From: Limimaricola soesokkakensis
GTDB taxonomy: Bacteria > Pseudomonadota > Alphaproteobacteria > Rhodobacterales > Rhodobacteraceae
Reading direction: 5' to 3'
Length of the DNA: 64,000 nucleotides
Assembly (NCBI RefSeq): GCF_900172345.1
Contig: NZ_FWFY01000004.1
Location: 359,710 to 423,709 of the forward strand
The notes beneath the pieces were generated by a model, which searched no databases, was not told the DNA's origin, and worked only from the letters and a program-made list of their open reading frames with translations. Shown here in pieces: positions 1-9,116 of this stretch. The translations under genes and the position numbers were made by a program. Every line of letters begins with the position of its first letter. The stretch's first letter is position 1.

Positions 1-1026
1 CAGAAATACGGCCTCGGCATGAAGGAGATCTGGGAGATCGACCCGGCCAAGCACAGCGAGGGCCGCGTCGTCCATACCATGGGATGGCCGCTCGAGAAGA
101 ACGCCGGCGGCGGCTCGTTTATCTACCACCTCGACAACAACCAGGTCTATGTCGGCTTCGTCGTGCATCTGGGCTACAAGAACCCCTATCTGCGCCCCTA
201 TCAGGAGTTTCAGCGCTTCAAGCACCACCCGATGGTAGCCGAGCTGTTGAAGGGCGGCAAGCGCGTGGCCTATGGCGCGCGCGCAATCACCGAGGGCGGC
301 TGGCAGTCGCTGCCGAAAACCGCCTTCCCGGGCGGCGCGCTGCTGGGCTGTTCGGCTGGCATGGTCAACGTGCCGCGCATCAAGGGCAATCACAACGCTA
401 TGCTCTCGGGCATCCACGCCGCCGAAGCCGCCTTCGAGGCGATCGGGGCGGGCCGTGCCGGCGACGTGCTGGAAAGCTACGACACGGCGGTGCGCGAGGG
501 TGCGATCGGCAAGGACCTCAAGAAGGTGCGTAACGTGAAGCCGATCTGGTCGCGCTGGGGCCTCACCGCCTCCATGGCGCTGGGCGGCTTCGACATGTGG
601 ACCAACACGCTGGGCTTCTCGCTTCTGGGCACCCTCGGCCATGGCAAATCCGATGCCGAGGCGACCGAGCCCGCGAAGGATCACGTGGAGATTGTTTACC
701 CGAAGCCCGACGGCGTGCTGAGCTTCGACCGACTCACCAACGTGAGTTTTTCGGGCACAAATCACGAAGAAAGTCAGCCTTGTCACCTAAAATTGAAGGA
801 TCCAAACGTCCCCATCGCTCACAACCTGCCGGTCTATGCCGAACCGGCGCAGCGCTACTGCCCCGCAGGTGTGTACGAAGTGGTTGAAAAAGAAGGTGGA
901 CCCGAGTTCGTGATCAACTTCCAGAACTGCGTTCACTGCAAGACCTGCGACATCAAAGACCCCACTCAGAACATCGTCTGGACGGTTCCGCAGGGTGGCG
1001 ACGGGCCCAATTACCCGAATATGTGA
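1..1026 (+). CDS. Electron transfer flavoprotein-ubiquinone oxidoreductase, C-terminal part
   Basis: This frame is open from base 1, so the gene starts before the window and only about 340 C-terminal residues are present. ETF-QO is a membrane-associated flavoprotein that passes electrons from ETF (fatty-acid and amino-acid oxidation) to ubiquinone. The visible part carries the quinone-binding half (YVGFVVHLGYKNPY, then GARAITEGGWQSLP, then a GCSAGMVNVPRIKG flavin-type loop) and ends in the family's ferredoxin-like domain. That domain has the 4Fe-4S cysteines in QRYCPAGVYE and NFQNCVHCKTCDIKDP, followed by the typical tail NIVWTVPQGGDGPNYPNM. The next gene lies about 100 bases downstream in the same direction. 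Identity is close to certain; the FAD-binding N-terminus cannot be judged. Confidence 0.95.
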   Translation, partial: QKYGLGMKEIWEIDPAKHSEGRVVHTMGWPLEKNAGGGSFIYHLDNNQVYVGFVVHLGYKNPYLRPYQEFQRFKHHPMVAELLKGGKRVAYGARAITEGGWQSLPKTAFPGGALLGCSAGMVNVPRIKGNHNAMLSGIHAAEAAFEAIGAGRAGDVLESYDTAVREGAIGKDLKKVRNVKPIWSRWGLTASMALGGFDMWTNTLGFSLLGTLGHGKSDAEATEPAKDHVEIVYPKPDGVLSFDRLTNVSFSGTNHEESQPCHLKLKDPNVPIAHNLPVYAEPAQRYCPAGVYEVVEKEGGPEFVINFQNCVHCKTCDIKDPTQNIVWTVPQGGDGPNYPNM

Positions 1027-1128
1027 TCGCGGATATCCGCCGGTCATCCGGAACTCACATTGCGCGATCACGTTACGATCACTAGCGTGCCCGCCAATGT
1101 GAGCACCGGAAACGGCAGGAGCAAATCT

Positions 1129-2823
1129 ATGGTGATCCAAAGACTGCGAGCCTTGGCCATTGTGACCGGGCTCGTCGCAGCCACGCCCGTGGCCGCGCAA
1201 ACGAGCCACACCGAGGCGGGTCCCTATCTCGCCGCCCGCGCCGCCGCAGCCGCACAGGATTACTCCGCAGCCGCAGATTGGTTCCAGACCGCGCTAGGCG
1301 CGGATCCCAGAAATCCCATCCTCCTCGAAGGTACCATCGCCGGGCTGCTCGCCGCGGGCGACGTGTCCGAAGCGCTGCCCTTGGCGCAGCGCATGCGCGA
1401 GACCGGGGCCGCGAGCCAGGTCGCCAACATGGTGCTCCAGCTTGACGCCGCCGAACGCGGCGCCTGGGGCGAGATCTTCGAACTGCTCGAAGCCGATCGG
1501 GGCGTCGGCCCCCTCGTGGACGGGCTGACCCGGGTCTGGGCCCGGATCGGCCAGGGCCGCATGGATCAGGCGCTCTCGGCGCTCGACGAAGTGATCGAGA
1601 CCCCGGGCCTGCGCGGCTTCGGCCTCTATCACAAGGCGCTGGCGCTGGCCTCGGCCGGTGATTTCGAGGGCGCCGACACCGTGCTCGCCGCCGCTCCTGA
1701 AAACGGCCTGCCGGTGAGCGAGCCGGTGCTTCTGGCGCATGCGCAGGTGCTGTCGCAACTCGACCGCCGCGACGATGCGCTGGCGCTTCTCGACGAAGCC
1801 GGTCGCGGGTCGCCGGTGCTCGATGCGATGCGCGACAAGATCGCATCCGGCGCGCCGGTCGATTGGGATTGCGTGACCGCTCCCGCCGATGGCCTGTCGG
1901 AACTCTACATCTCCGTCGCGGGCGCGCTCAGCAACGAGGTGCCCGACTCCTACGTCCTTCTCTACGCCCGTGCTGCGCTGGAACTCGACCCGGACCGGGT
2001 CGACGGGCTGCTTCTCGCGGCCGGACTGCTCGAGCGGTCGCAGCGTCACGACCTCGCGCAGTCGGTCTATGAGCGCGTGCCCGCCACGCATCCCGCCCAT
2101 GTCACCGCCGAACTCGGCCGAGCCGAGGTGCTGCGCCGCGCCGGCCAGCCGGAACGCGCGCTTGCCGTGCTCGAAGAGCTGGCCCGCACCGCCCCCGGCC
2201 TCGCCGAGGTGCAGGTGGCACTGGGCGATCTGCGTCGCTCCGAGAGCGCGCCTGCAGAGGCCGAGGCCGCCTATGGCCGCGCCATCGACATCGCCGGTGC
2301 CGATGCGGCCTGGTGGCTCTACTACATGCGCGGCGTCACCCGCCATGCGCAGGATGACTGGGCCGGTGCCGAAGCCGATTTCCGCGCCGCGCTCGAAGTC
2401 GATGCCGACCGCGCCGAAGTGCTGAACTTCCTCGGCTACTCCCTGGTCGAACGCGGCGAGAAGCTGGAAGAGGCGCTCGAGATGATCGAGCGCGCCGTGC
2501 GCGCCCAGCCCGACAACGGCGCGATCGTCGACAGCCTCGGCTGGGCCCAGTTCAAGCTTGGCCACTACCGCGAGGCGGTCGACAATCTCGAACGCGCCGC
2601 CGAACTCGAACCGGTCGACCCGATCGTCAACGACCATCTCGGCGACGGCTACTGGGCCGTGGGCCGCATGACCGAGGCCCGCTTCCAATGGCAGCGCGCC
2701 CTGTCATTCGGACCGACGCCGGAAAACGCCGAGCGCTTGCGCCGCAAGCTCGCCGAAGGGCTCGACGCCGTGCTCGCCTCCGAAGGCGGCACCCCCCTCA
2801 GGCAGGTCGCGGAGCACCGTTGA
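1129..2823 (+). CDS. Secreted or periplasmic TPR-repeat protein
   Basis: A 564-residue protein with tandem tetratricopeptide repeats, probably a periplasmic or membrane-anchored scaffold. I chose the ATG at 1129 over the longer frame opening with TTG at 1060. The ATG follows a GGCAGGAG ribosome site and gives a good signal peptide (MVIQRLRALAIVTGLVAA, then TPVAAQ with likely cleavage after AAQ). Repeat units recur through the chain, for example YSAAADWFQTALGADPRNP near the N-terminus and HYREAVDNLERAAELEP near the C-terminus. No enzymatic motif is visible. The stop overlaps the ispE start (TGATG), so the two are probably co-transcribed. The substrate or partner cannot be named. Confidence 0.85.
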   Translation: MVIQRLRALAIVTGLVAATPVAAQTSHTEAGPYLAARAAAAAQDYSAAADWFQTALGADPRNPILLEGTIAGLLAAGDVSEALPLAQRMRETGAASQVANMVLQLDAAERGAWGEIFELLEADRGVGPLVDGLTRVWARIGQGRMDQALSALDEVIETPGLRGFGLYHKALALASAGDFEGADTVLAAAPENGLPVSEPVLLAHAQVLSQLDRRDDALALLDEAGRGSPVLDAMRDKIASGAPVDWDCVTAPADGLSELYISVAGALSNEVPDSYVLLYARAALELDPDRVDGLLLAAGLLERSQRHDLAQSVYERVPATHPAHVTAELGRAEVLRRAGQPERALAVLEELARTAPGLAEVQVALGDLRRSESAPAEAEAAYGRAIDIAGADAAWWLYYMRGVTRHAQDDWAGAEADFRAALEVDADRAEVLNFLGYSLVERGEKLEEALEMIERAVRAQPDNGAIVDSLGWAQFKLGHYREAVDNLERAAELEPVDPIVNDHLGDGYWAVGRMTEARFQWQRALSFGPTPENAERLRRKLAEGLDAVLASEGGTPLRQVAEHR

Positions 2824-3683
2824 TGCCGCTCGACAAGGGGCTCGCGCCCGCCAAGATCAACCTCGCGCTTCACGTCACGGGGGTGCGGGCGGGCGGCTAT
2901 CACCTGCTCGACAGCATCGTGGCCTTCGCCGGCGTCGGCGATCAGCTCACCGCCCTGCCTGCGGCCGAGCTGTCGCTGGAGGTGACCGGCCCGTTCTCGC
3001 GCGGTGTCCCCGCCGACGAGACCAACTCGGTCATGCGCGCGGCACGGATGCTGCAAGAGGCGCGCGGCGTGGCGCAGGGGGCAAAGCTCAAGCTGACCAA
3101 GACGCTGCCACATGCCGCCGGCATCGGCAGCGGCTCGTCTGATGCGGCGGCAACCCTGCGACTTCTGTCGCAGATCTGGGGGGTCGAGAACTTCGCGCCC
3201 AATGACCCGGAGGTGCTGGAACTCGGCGCCGACGTCCCGGTCTGCCTGCATGCCCCCGAACCGGCGCGGATGCGCGGCATCGGCGAGGTGCTCGAGCCGT
3301 TGCCCGCCCTGCCCGCCTGCGGCCTCGTGCTGGTCAATCCGGGCGTCGAGGTGCCCACCGGCCGGGTCTTCGACAAGCTGGAACGCTCGGACAATGCCGG
3401 CATGGACGAGTTGCCCGAGGCGCTCGATTACCCGGGCTTCGTCGAATGGCTGGCCTCGCAGCGCAACGATCTGCAAGCCCCCGCCGAAGCCATCGCGCCT
3501 GAGATCGCCCGCGCGCTGAAGCGGCTGCGCGCCATGCCCGGCGTCGACTTGGCGCTGATGTCGGGGTCCGGCGCGACCTGCATCGGCCTGACCCGCGACA
3601 TGGGCCGCGCACGGCAGGTTGCCCGCGCGATCCAGCTGTCGGAAATGGGCTGGTGGGTCGCCCCGGCGCCGCTGCTCAGCTGA
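2823..3683 (+). CDS. ispE: 4-diphosphocytidyl-2-C-methyl-D-erythritol kinase
   Basis: IspE phosphorylates 4-diphosphocytidyl-2-C-methyl-D-erythritol with ATP in the non-mevalonate (MEP) isoprenoid pathway, in the cytosol. The 286-aa product is normal length. It begins APAKINLALHVTGVRAGGYH, with the family's K-x-N substrate motif, and has the GHMP-kinase ATP loop LPHAAGIGSGSSDAAATLRL near residue 100 and a C-terminal LMSGSGATCIGL motif. The ATG overlaps the upstream TPR gene's stop. Its 3' end overlaps the convergent polyprenyl synthase by 8 bases. That pairs an early and a late isoprenoid gene, although they are on opposite strands. Confidence 0.95.
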   Translation: MPLDKGLAPAKINLALHVTGVRAGGYHLLDSIVAFAGVGDQLTALPAAELSLEVTGPFSRGVPADETNSVMRAARMLQEARGVAQGAKLKLTKTLPHAAGIGSGSSDAAATLRLLSQIWGVENFAPNDPEVLELGADVPVCLHAPEPARMRGIGEVLEPLPALPACGLVLVNPGVEVPTGRVFDKLERSDNAGMDELPEALDYPGFVEWLASQRNDLQAPAEAIAPEIARALKRLRAMPGVDLALMSGSGATCIGLTRDMGRARQVARAIQLSEMGWWVAPAPLLS

Positions 3684-4674
3684 TCCGCTCGACCACGTAG
3701 TCGGCGAGATCCTCGAGCATCTCGCGCAGTTCATGATCCGGCAGATCCCTCAGGCTCCGGCGCGCGCGCCCGGCCCAGTCGAGCGCCGTCTGCCGGGTGC
3801 TCTCGAGCGTACCATGCTTGGTCAGCAGCGCCTGTGCCTGCGCGAGATCGCCCTCATCGATCCGGCCCCGGCCGATGCAGCGGGTCCAGAAGGCGCGCTC
3901 CGTCTCGTCGGCTTGCGCCACGGCGCGGATCACCGGCAGCGTCAACTTGCCCTCACGGAAATCGTCACCGACTGATTTGCCTATCGCCGCCGTGCCGCCG
4001 TAATCGAGCAGGTCGTCGACGATCTGGAACGCGATGCCGAGCGCATCGCCATAGGCTCTGAGCGCCGCGACGCGCGATTCCGACGCGCCGGCGATGATGC
4101 CGCCAACCTCGGTCGCCGCCGAGAACAACGCCGCGGTCTTGCCGCGCACCACCCGCAGATAAGTATCTTCGGTGGTGTCAAGATTGCGCGAGGCGGTGAG
4201 TTGCAACACCTCGCCCTCGGCGATCGTGGCCGAGGCATTGGCTAGGATGTCGAGCACCCGCAGCGAGCCGGTTTCGACCATCAACTGAAACGAGCGCGCG
4301 AAGAGGTAGTCTCCGACCAGCACCGAGGAGGTGTTGTCCCACAACAGGTTCGCCGTGGGGCGGCCGCGCCGCTGCTTGCTGTCGTCGACCACGTCGTCAT
4401 GCAGCAGCGTGGCGGTATGGATGAACTCCACCGTCGCGGCGAGATGCACGTGATGGGGCCCGTCATAGCCACACAGCCGCGCGGCGGCGAGCGTCAGCAT
4501 CGGCCTGAGCCGCTTGCCCCCCGCCTCTACCAGATGCGCCGTGACCTCGGGAATGCGTGGCGCATGCTCGGAGGCCATGCGCTCGCGGATCATCGCGTTC
4601 ACCGCCCTCATGTCATCCGAGAGAGCCTCGGACAGGCGGTCATGCGGCTTGGCGGTATCGGTGGCGAGATCCAT
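3676..4674 (-). CDS. Long-chain polyprenyl diphosphate synthase (ubiquinone side chain)
   Basis: A 332-aa trans-prenyltransferase that elongates allylic diphosphate with isopentenyl diphosphate, most likely to make the octa- to decaprenyl tail of ubiquinone. Both aspartate-rich motifs are intact: LLHDDVVDDSKQRRG (FARM) and FQIVDDLLDYGG (SARM). The family start GGKRLRPMLTLAAARL is also present. The frame is open back to a TTG at 4695, but the ATG at 4674 is a better start. Chain length cannot be read with certainty. UQ-10 is usual in Rhodobacteraceae, so solanesyl or decaprenyl synthase is the likely function. It is read convergently with ispE and divergently from the DUF2007 gene. Confidence 0.9.
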   Translation of the reverse strand: MDLATDTAKPHDRLSEALSDDMRAVNAMIRERMASEHAPRIPEVTAHLVEAGGKRLRPMLTLAAARLCGYDGPHHVHLAATVEFIHTATLLHDDVVDDSKQRRGRPTANLLWDNTSSVLVGDYLFARSFQLMVETGSLRVLDILANASATIAEGEVLQLTASRNLDTTEDTYLRVVRGKTAALFSAATEVGGIIAGASESRVAALRAYGDALGIAFQIVDDLLDYGGTAAIGKSVGDDFREGKLTLPVIRAVAQADETERAFWTRCIGRGRIDEGDLAQAQALLTKHGTLESTRQTALDWAGRARRSLRDLPDHELREMLEDLADYVVERIS

Positions 4675-4724
4675 GGGCGGCGGTCTTCTCGACAAGGACG
4701 CCGGAACGTCCTAGCTGGTTGCGG

Positions 4725-4937
4725 ATGAAAGAGCTTCTGCGCAGCAACGACCCGACGGTCATCGCCTTTGCCACCGCCCTTCTGAACGGCGAGGGTATAG
4801 ACTGCTTCGAGTTGGACGTAAACACGAGCATCCTCGAAGGCTCGATCGGAATCCTGCCCCGCCGCCTGATGGTGCGCGAGGCCGATCTGACCGCGGCGCA
4901 GCGGGCGATGCGCGACAATGACATCGACCTGGGCTGA
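4725..4937 (+). CDS. DUF2007-type small protein
   Basis: A 70-residue protein beginning MKELLRSNDPTVIAFATALL. The pattern of an N-terminal acidic helix, a central EGIDCFELD strand and a GSIGILPRRLMVREADLTAA tail matches the DUF2007 (putative signal-transducing, PII-like fold) family. Its molecular role is not established. The 3' end overlaps the next gene by 20 bases (that ATG is at 4918), so the two are translationally coupled. The 50-bp divergent gap to the polyprenyl synthase should hold promoters for both directions. Confidence 0.8.
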   Translation: MKELLRSNDPTVIAFATALLNGEGIDCFELDVNTSILEGSIGILPRRLMVREADLTAAQRAMRDNDIDLG

Positions 4938-5682
4938 GGAGGCGCTGACCCGAGACGCCTTTCTTGGCGGGCGGGTGGTGCTGCTGCAACCGCGGCGCGG
5001 CTACCGTGCCGGAACCGATCCGGTGCTCCTTGCCGCTGCCGTACCGGCCGAGCCGGGTCAAAGCGTGCTCGAACTCGGTTGCGGCGCGGGTGCGGCGCTG
5101 ATGTGCCTCGCGGCGCGGGTGCCGGGTCTCGATCTCACCGGCGTCGAGATCCAGCCCCCCTATGCGGATCTGGCACGGCGCAACGCGGCGCTGAACGGTT
5201 CGGCGGCGGCGATTCACACCGCCGATCTGCGCGGGTTGCCGCCCGAGATCCGTGCCAGGCGATACGACCATGTCATCGCCAACCCGCCCTATTTCGACCG
5301 CGCCCATTCCCGCCCCGCCCCCGATGCGACGAAGGAGACCGCCTTCGGAGCGCCGCTGCCGCTCGCGGACTGGATCGACGCCATGGCGCGCCGGGTGGCG
5401 CCCTTGGGGCGCCTGACGCTGATCCAGCGCGCGGAGCGATTGCCCGAGATCGTGGCGGCGCTGCATGGCCGCATGGGCGGGCTCGCGGTGCGACCGCTGG
5501 TGTCGCGGGCGGGGCGCGATTCTGAACGGGTGCTTGTCACGGCGCGCCAGAGCGGCCGCGCGGCGTTCCGGCTGGCAGCGCCGCTGGTGCTCCATGCTGG
5601 ATCGCGGCACCTGTCCGACTCGGCCGATTTCACCCCCGAGGCCGAAGCAATTCTTCGGCATGGGAAAAAATTGCGCCTTTGA
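4918..5682 (+). CDS. TrmN6/YfiC-type tRNA1(Val) A37 N6-methyltransferase
   Basis: A 254-aa SAM-dependent methyltransferase. It opens with the family's N-terminal signature (LGGRVVLLQPRRGYRAGTDP), followed by motif I VLELGCGAGAALMCLA and the N6-adenine catalytic motif NPPYF in HVIANPPYFDRA. These identify the TrmN6/YfiC branch, which methylates N6 of A37 in tRNA1(Val). Related enzymes modify other RNAs, so the substrate is inferred. The start codon lies inside the DUF2007 gene. After it come about 130 bases and a separate small gene. Confidence 0.85.
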   Translation: MTSTWAEEALTRDAFLGGRVVLLQPRRGYRAGTDPVLLAAAVPAEPGQSVLELGCGAGAALMCLAARVPGLDLTGVEIQPPYADLARRNAALNGSAAAIHTADLRGLPPEIRARRYDHVIANPPYFDRAHSRPAPDATKETAFGAPLPLADWIDAMARRVAPLGRLTLIQRAERLPEIVAALHGRMGGLAVRPLVSRAGRDSERVLVTARQSGRAAFRLAAPLVLHAGSRHLSDSADFTPEAEAILRHGKKLRL

Positions 5683-5809
5683 CCGCTGGAGATACGCAAA
5701 ATTTCGCCAGTCACCTGAACATTGGTTCAATCCGTCGCATCTCGCAGGTGACAGAAATGTAAAACCATGCTCGACTGAGAGGGTCGAAACCAGACACGGG
5801 AGTACGTCC

Positions 5810-5977
5810 ATGAGCCTGACATCGCATCTGGAAGAACTTCGCCGGAAACATCAAACCCTGTCACAGGAAGTGGAGATGGCGCAGAGGTCGCCCGCAACCA
5901 GCGACTTCGAGATCGCTCAGATGAAGAAGCGCAAGCTCATGCTTAAGGAAGAAATCACGCGGCTTAGCCCGCACTAG
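5810..5977 (+). CDS. DUF465 (YdcH-like) small coiled-coil protein
   Basis: A 55-residue, highly charged helical protein: MSLTSHLEELRRKHQTLSQE, then EIAQMKKRKLMLKEEITRL. This is the DUF465/YdcH pattern, common in alphaproteobacteria and of unknown function. CACGGGAG sits upstream as the ribosome site. Only the ATG at 5810 gives the family's N-terminus. It stands alone, with its own upstream gap (5683-5809) and a likely terminator downstream at about 6104. Confidence 0.85.
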   Translation: MSLTSHLEELRRKHQTLSQEVEMAQRSPATSDFEIAQMKKRKLMLKEEITRLSPH

Positions 5978-6061
5978 CGCTACCGCGCGGCGGCGACGCC
6001 CCGCCGCGCATCCTCCCCACGATCGGATGGCCTGTACTGGATATCCGGCCAATCCACGTAT

Positions 6062-6104
6062 CAACGGGTGCCCGCGGCAGAGCAACGGGTGCCCGTTTTT
6101 CTTT
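6062..6104 (+). terminator. Direct-repeat element ending in a T-tract, probable terminator
   Basis: The 13-mer CAACGGGTGCCCG occurs twice (6062-6074 and 6083-6095), and the second copy runs straight into TTTTTCTTT. Each copy contains CGGG and CCCG, so the 5' half of the first can pair with the 3' half of the second. The position after the DUF465 gene and the T-run suggest a factor-independent terminator, or the 3' end of a small RNA starting in 5978-6060. Confidence 0.5.
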
Positions 6105-6207
6105 GGAGGGGTGAACTCGTTGGTCGGCCTGCTTTGCCTGTCAGGAACGAGTGCGGGCCATGCGAAGCGTGGTGAACTCTGGCAGGCAACGTTGTGCGCA
6201 TCTGCGC

Positions 6208-6236
6208 TCAGGCGGGCGCCGACGGCGCCCGCCTGA
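6208..6236 (-). terminator. Perfect hairpin downstream of phaB
   Basis: The 13-base arm TCAGGCGGGCGCC, a GAC loop and the exact reverse complement form a very stable GC hairpin 19 bases past the phaB stop. No T-tract follows on either strand, so it may act as a transcript-end stabiliser as much as a terminator. Confidence 0.6.
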
Positions 6237-6255
6237 TGTCCCAGCCGGCAGGATC

Positions 6256-6981
6256 TTAGGCCAGGTACTGACCGCCATTCGCCGAGAGCGTCGAACCGGT
6301 GATGAAGCCCGCCTGATCCGAGGCAAGGAACACCACGCAGCGCGCGATTTCCTCGGCTTCGCCAAGACGGCCCACCGGGATCTGCGGCAGGATCACCTCG
6401 TTCATCACCTTTTCAGGAATGGTGCTCATCATCTCGGTGTTGATGTAGCCCGGGCAGATCGCGTTCACGGTGATGCCGGCGCGCGCGCCCTCCTGCGCCA
6501 ACGCCTTGGTAAAGCCGATGTCGCCGGCCTTAGCGGCGGCGTAATTGGCCTGCGCGAACTGACCCTTCTGGCCGTTGATCGAGGAGATGTTGACGATGCG
6601 ACCGAACTTGCGCTCGCGCAGACCTGGCCAGACGCAATGCGTCATGTTGAACAGCCCCGTCAGGTTGGTGTCGATCACCTCGCGCCATTGCTGTGGCGAC
6701 ATCTTGTGGAATGGCGCGTCGCGGGTGATGCCGGCGTTGTTCACCAGAATGTCGACCGGACCGTGCTCTTCCTCGACATGGGCGATGCCAGCCTTGCAGG
6801 CCTCGTAGTCGCCGACATCCCATCTGTAGGTGGCAATGCCGGTCTCGTCGGTAAAGGCACGCGCCTTTTCGTCGTTGCCCGCGTAGGTTGCGACGACATT
6901 ATATCCTTCCGCCTTGAGCGCTTTCGAGATGGCGGCGCCGATTCCCCGGCTGCCCCCTGTCACCAATGCCGTGCGTGCCAT
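6256..6981 (-). CDS. phaB: Acetoacetyl-CoA reductase
   Basis: A 241-aa short-chain dehydrogenase that reduces acetoacetyl-CoA to (R)-3-hydroxybutyryl-CoA with NADPH for PHB synthesis. It has the nucleotide loop TGGSRGIGAA, NNAGITRDAPFHKM, the active serine in NISSINGQKGQ and the catalytic YAAAK. The segment INGQKGQFAQANYAAAKAG is characteristic of PhaB rather than FabG. It is the distal gene of a minus-strand group phaA, patatin, phaB, separated from the patatin gene by about 58 bases. A strong hairpin follows. phaC is not in this window. Confidence 0.95.
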   Translation of the reverse strand: MARTALVTGGSRGIGAAISKALKAEGYNVVATYAGNDEKARAFTDETGIATYRWDVGDYEACKAGIAHVEEEHGPVDILVNNAGITRDAPFHKMSPQQWREVIDTNLTGLFNMTHCVWPGLRERKFGRIVNISSINGQKGQFAQANYAAAKAGDIGFTKALAQEGARAGITVNAICPGYINTEMMSTIPEKVMNEVILPQIPVGRLGEAEEIARCVVFLASDQAGFITGSTLSANGGQYLA

Positions 6982-7039
6982 GTCCGCTCTCCCTCGCCTT
7001 GCAAAGTGGTCTATATTGACCCTCTCGTATCACGCTGGG

Positions 7040-7867
7040 TCAAGCAAGCCCAAGCTCGTCGCAAAAGGCCTCGGCGTCGCGCATTCCCTGATCCCAGGTG
7101 CGGCGCAGCTTCTCGGGATCGGTGAAATCGATCTTGTCGGCCGGCGTTTCGTCGGTGGGCATCACGTAGCGCCGCCCCGGCACATCCGGCAACCTGCGGT
7201 AGTGGCGGGTGAGGAGCACAAGGGTCTCGCCCTCATCGGGTTCCGGCATCGGCGCTTGGTCGGCCATGCCACCATCGACGACCGGGCGGCCATCCCAATC
7301 GGGCGGCTCGAAAATCGGCGGAATCACCGCCGCGGCGCAGACCAGATCGACCAGTCGCCCGTCGCGCGCGGCCGCCCGCGCATCGACGAGCCCGTGTTCG
7401 AGACCAAGCTTCGCGGCCCATGAAAAATGCGGTGAATTGATCAGGTGCAGCTCCGCCTCATAGGCGGCGGTCGCCGCGACGCCGCTGATCTTGGGCAACC
7501 CGCCCGCCGGCGGATGCGCGATCAGGATCTGCAGCTGCGGCCCCTCCGCCACCTTCCGCGCGGCCTCGTCGTCGAGCACCTTGGAGACGACCTTGCAGTA
7601 AATTCGTTGATGCGGGCTGATGCCGCCCGCCTCGCGATCGAACAGATTGCTGTCCTGCTCTTCGAACGCCTTGCACATCGCGTCGAGCAGAACCCTTTCG
7701 CGTCCCGCGACATGGCAGGCCGCCGAGAGGGCGCCGCCCGAGACGCCGGCGATACGCTCCGGCGCGATGCTGGCATGGCGGCCGAGGACCTCCATGAAGC
7801 CCCCCTGCCAGAAGCAGCGCAGACCGCCCCCCGAGAAAACAAGCTGCCGGGGGGCGGTCCAGGGCAT
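7040..7867 (-). CDS. Patatin-like phospholipase
   Basis: A 275-aa serine lipase or acyl hydrolase. The ATG at 7867 overlaps the phaA stop; longer versions read phaA out of frame. Visible motifs are the oxyanion loop FSGGGLRCFWQGGFMEVLG, the nucleophile elbow GVSGGAL (GxSxG) and the catalytic aspartate in VVDGGMADQ, the complete patatin dyad. No signal peptide is seen, so it is probably cytoplasmic. Its place between phaA and phaB and the translational coupling to phaA suggest a link to PHB or acyl metabolism. That link is inference; the true substrate is unknown. Confidence 0.88.
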   Translation of the reverse strand: MPWTAPRQLVFSGGGLRCFWQGGFMEVLGRHASIAPERIAGVSGGALSAACHVAGRERVLLDAMCKAFEEQDSNLFDREAGGISPHQRIYCKVVSKVLDDEAARKVAEGPQLQILIAHPPAGGLPKISGVAATAAYEAELHLINSPHFSWAAKLGLEHGLVDARAAARDGRLVDLVCAAAVIPPIFEPPDWDGRPVVDGGMADQAPMPEPDEGETLVLLTRHYRRLPDVPGRRYVMPTDETPADKIDFTDPEKLRRTWDQGMRDAEAFCDELGLA

Positions 7868-9042
7868 CAATCGCGCTCGATGCAAAGAGCGACGCCCATG
7901 CCGCCGCCGATGCAGAGCGTGGCGAGGCCTTTCTTGGCATCGCGTCGCGCCATCTCGTGCAGCAGGGTGACCAGCACCCGGCAACCGCTGGCGCCGATCG
8001 GGTGGCCGATGGCAATCGCGCCGCCATTGACGTTCACCTTCTCGGGATCCCAGCCCATCTCCTTGTTCACGGCGAGGGCCTGCGCGGCGAAGGCCTCATT
8101 GGCCTCGATCAGGTCGAGGTCATCGACCGACCAGCCCGCCTTTTCCAGCGCCTTCTTCGAGGCATAGATCGGACCTTCGCCCATAAAGGCCGGGTCGAGG
8201 CCGGCGGTGGCGTAGGCGGCGATGCGGCCGAGCGGCTTGATGCCGCGCCGGTTCGCCTCGTCAAGCGACATCAGCAGGGTCGCCGCGGCGCCGTCATTGA
8301 GGCCCGAGGCGTTGCCCGCCGTGACCGACCCGTCCTTGGCAAAGGCCGGGCGCAGCTTGGCCATGGCATCGATCGTGGCGCCGTGGCGGATGTATTCGTC
8401 GGCATCGGTGACGATGTCGCCCTTGCGGGTCTTGACGGTGAAGGGGACGATCTCGTCCTTGAACCGACCGTCCTTCTGCGCCGCCTCGGCCTTGTTCTGG
8501 CTCTTCACCGCGAACTCGTCCTGCATGTCGCGGGTGATCTGGTGACGGCTTGCCACGTTCTCGGCGGTAGTGCCCATGTGGTAGTCGTTGAAGGCGTCCC
8601 AGAGGCCGTCTTTGATCATCGTATCGACGAGCTTCATGTCGCCCATCTTTTGGCCCTGGCGCAGGGTCTGGGCGTGCGGCGCCATCGACATGCTCTCCTG
8701 GCCGCCTGCGCAGACGATCCCGGCATCGCCGAGCTGGATGTGCTGGGCGCCGAGCGCCACCGCGCGCAGCCCCGAGCCGCAAACTTGGTTCAGCCCCCAG
8801 GCCGCCGACTCCTGCGGCAGGCCGGCGAGGATATGCGCCTGCCGGGCCGGGTTCTGGCCCTGCGCGGCGGTCAGCACCTGCCCCAGGATCGTCTCGCTCA
8901 CCTCGGACTTGTCGACGCCGGCGCGCGACACGACCTCCTCAAGCACGGCCGCGCCGAGCTGGTGCGCGGGGGTATTGGCAAAAGCGCCACCGAAGCTGCC
9001 CACCGCGGTGCGAGCGGCCGAGGCGATTACGACATTGGTCAT
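7867..9042 (-). CDS. phaA: Acetyl-CoA C-acetyltransferase (beta-ketothiolase)
   Basis: A 391-aa biosynthetic thiolase that condenses two acetyl-CoA into acetoacetyl-CoA, the first step of PHB synthesis. The true start is the ATG at 9042 ([19 protein letters not shown]), behind a GGGAGAG ribosome site. The longer frame is spurious. It contains the acyl-enzyme cysteine in [15 protein letters not shown], the [11 protein letters not shown] signature, [15 protein letters not shown] and the second catalytic cysteine in [12 protein letters not shown]. Length and motifs are full. Transcription continues into the patatin gene and phaB. Confidence 0.96.
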   Translation of the reverse strand: MTNVVIASAARTAVGSFGGAFANTPAHQLGAAVLEEVVSRAGVDKSEVSETILGQVLTAAQGQNPARQAHILAGLPQESAAWGLNQVCGSGLRAVALGAQHIQLGDAGIVCAGGQESMSMAPHAQTLRQGQKMGDMKLVDTMIKDGLWDAFNDYHMGTTAENVASRHQITRDMQDEFAVKSQNKAEAAQKDGRFKDEIVPFTVKTRKGDIVTDADEYIRHGATIDAMAKLRPAFAKDGSVTAGNASGLNDGAAATLLMSLDEANRRGIKPLGRIAAYATAGLDPAFMGEGPIYASKKALEKAGWSVDDLDLIEANEAFAAQALAVNKEMGWDPEKVNVNGGAIAIGHPIGASGCRVLVTLLHEMARRDAKKGLATLCIGGGMGVALCIERD

Positions 9043-9116
9043 GAAACTCTCCCTGACAGGCGGGGCCGGCTCACGCCGGGGACCCGGATCGGAGCCGAGC
9101 CTACCAGCCTCTGCCG

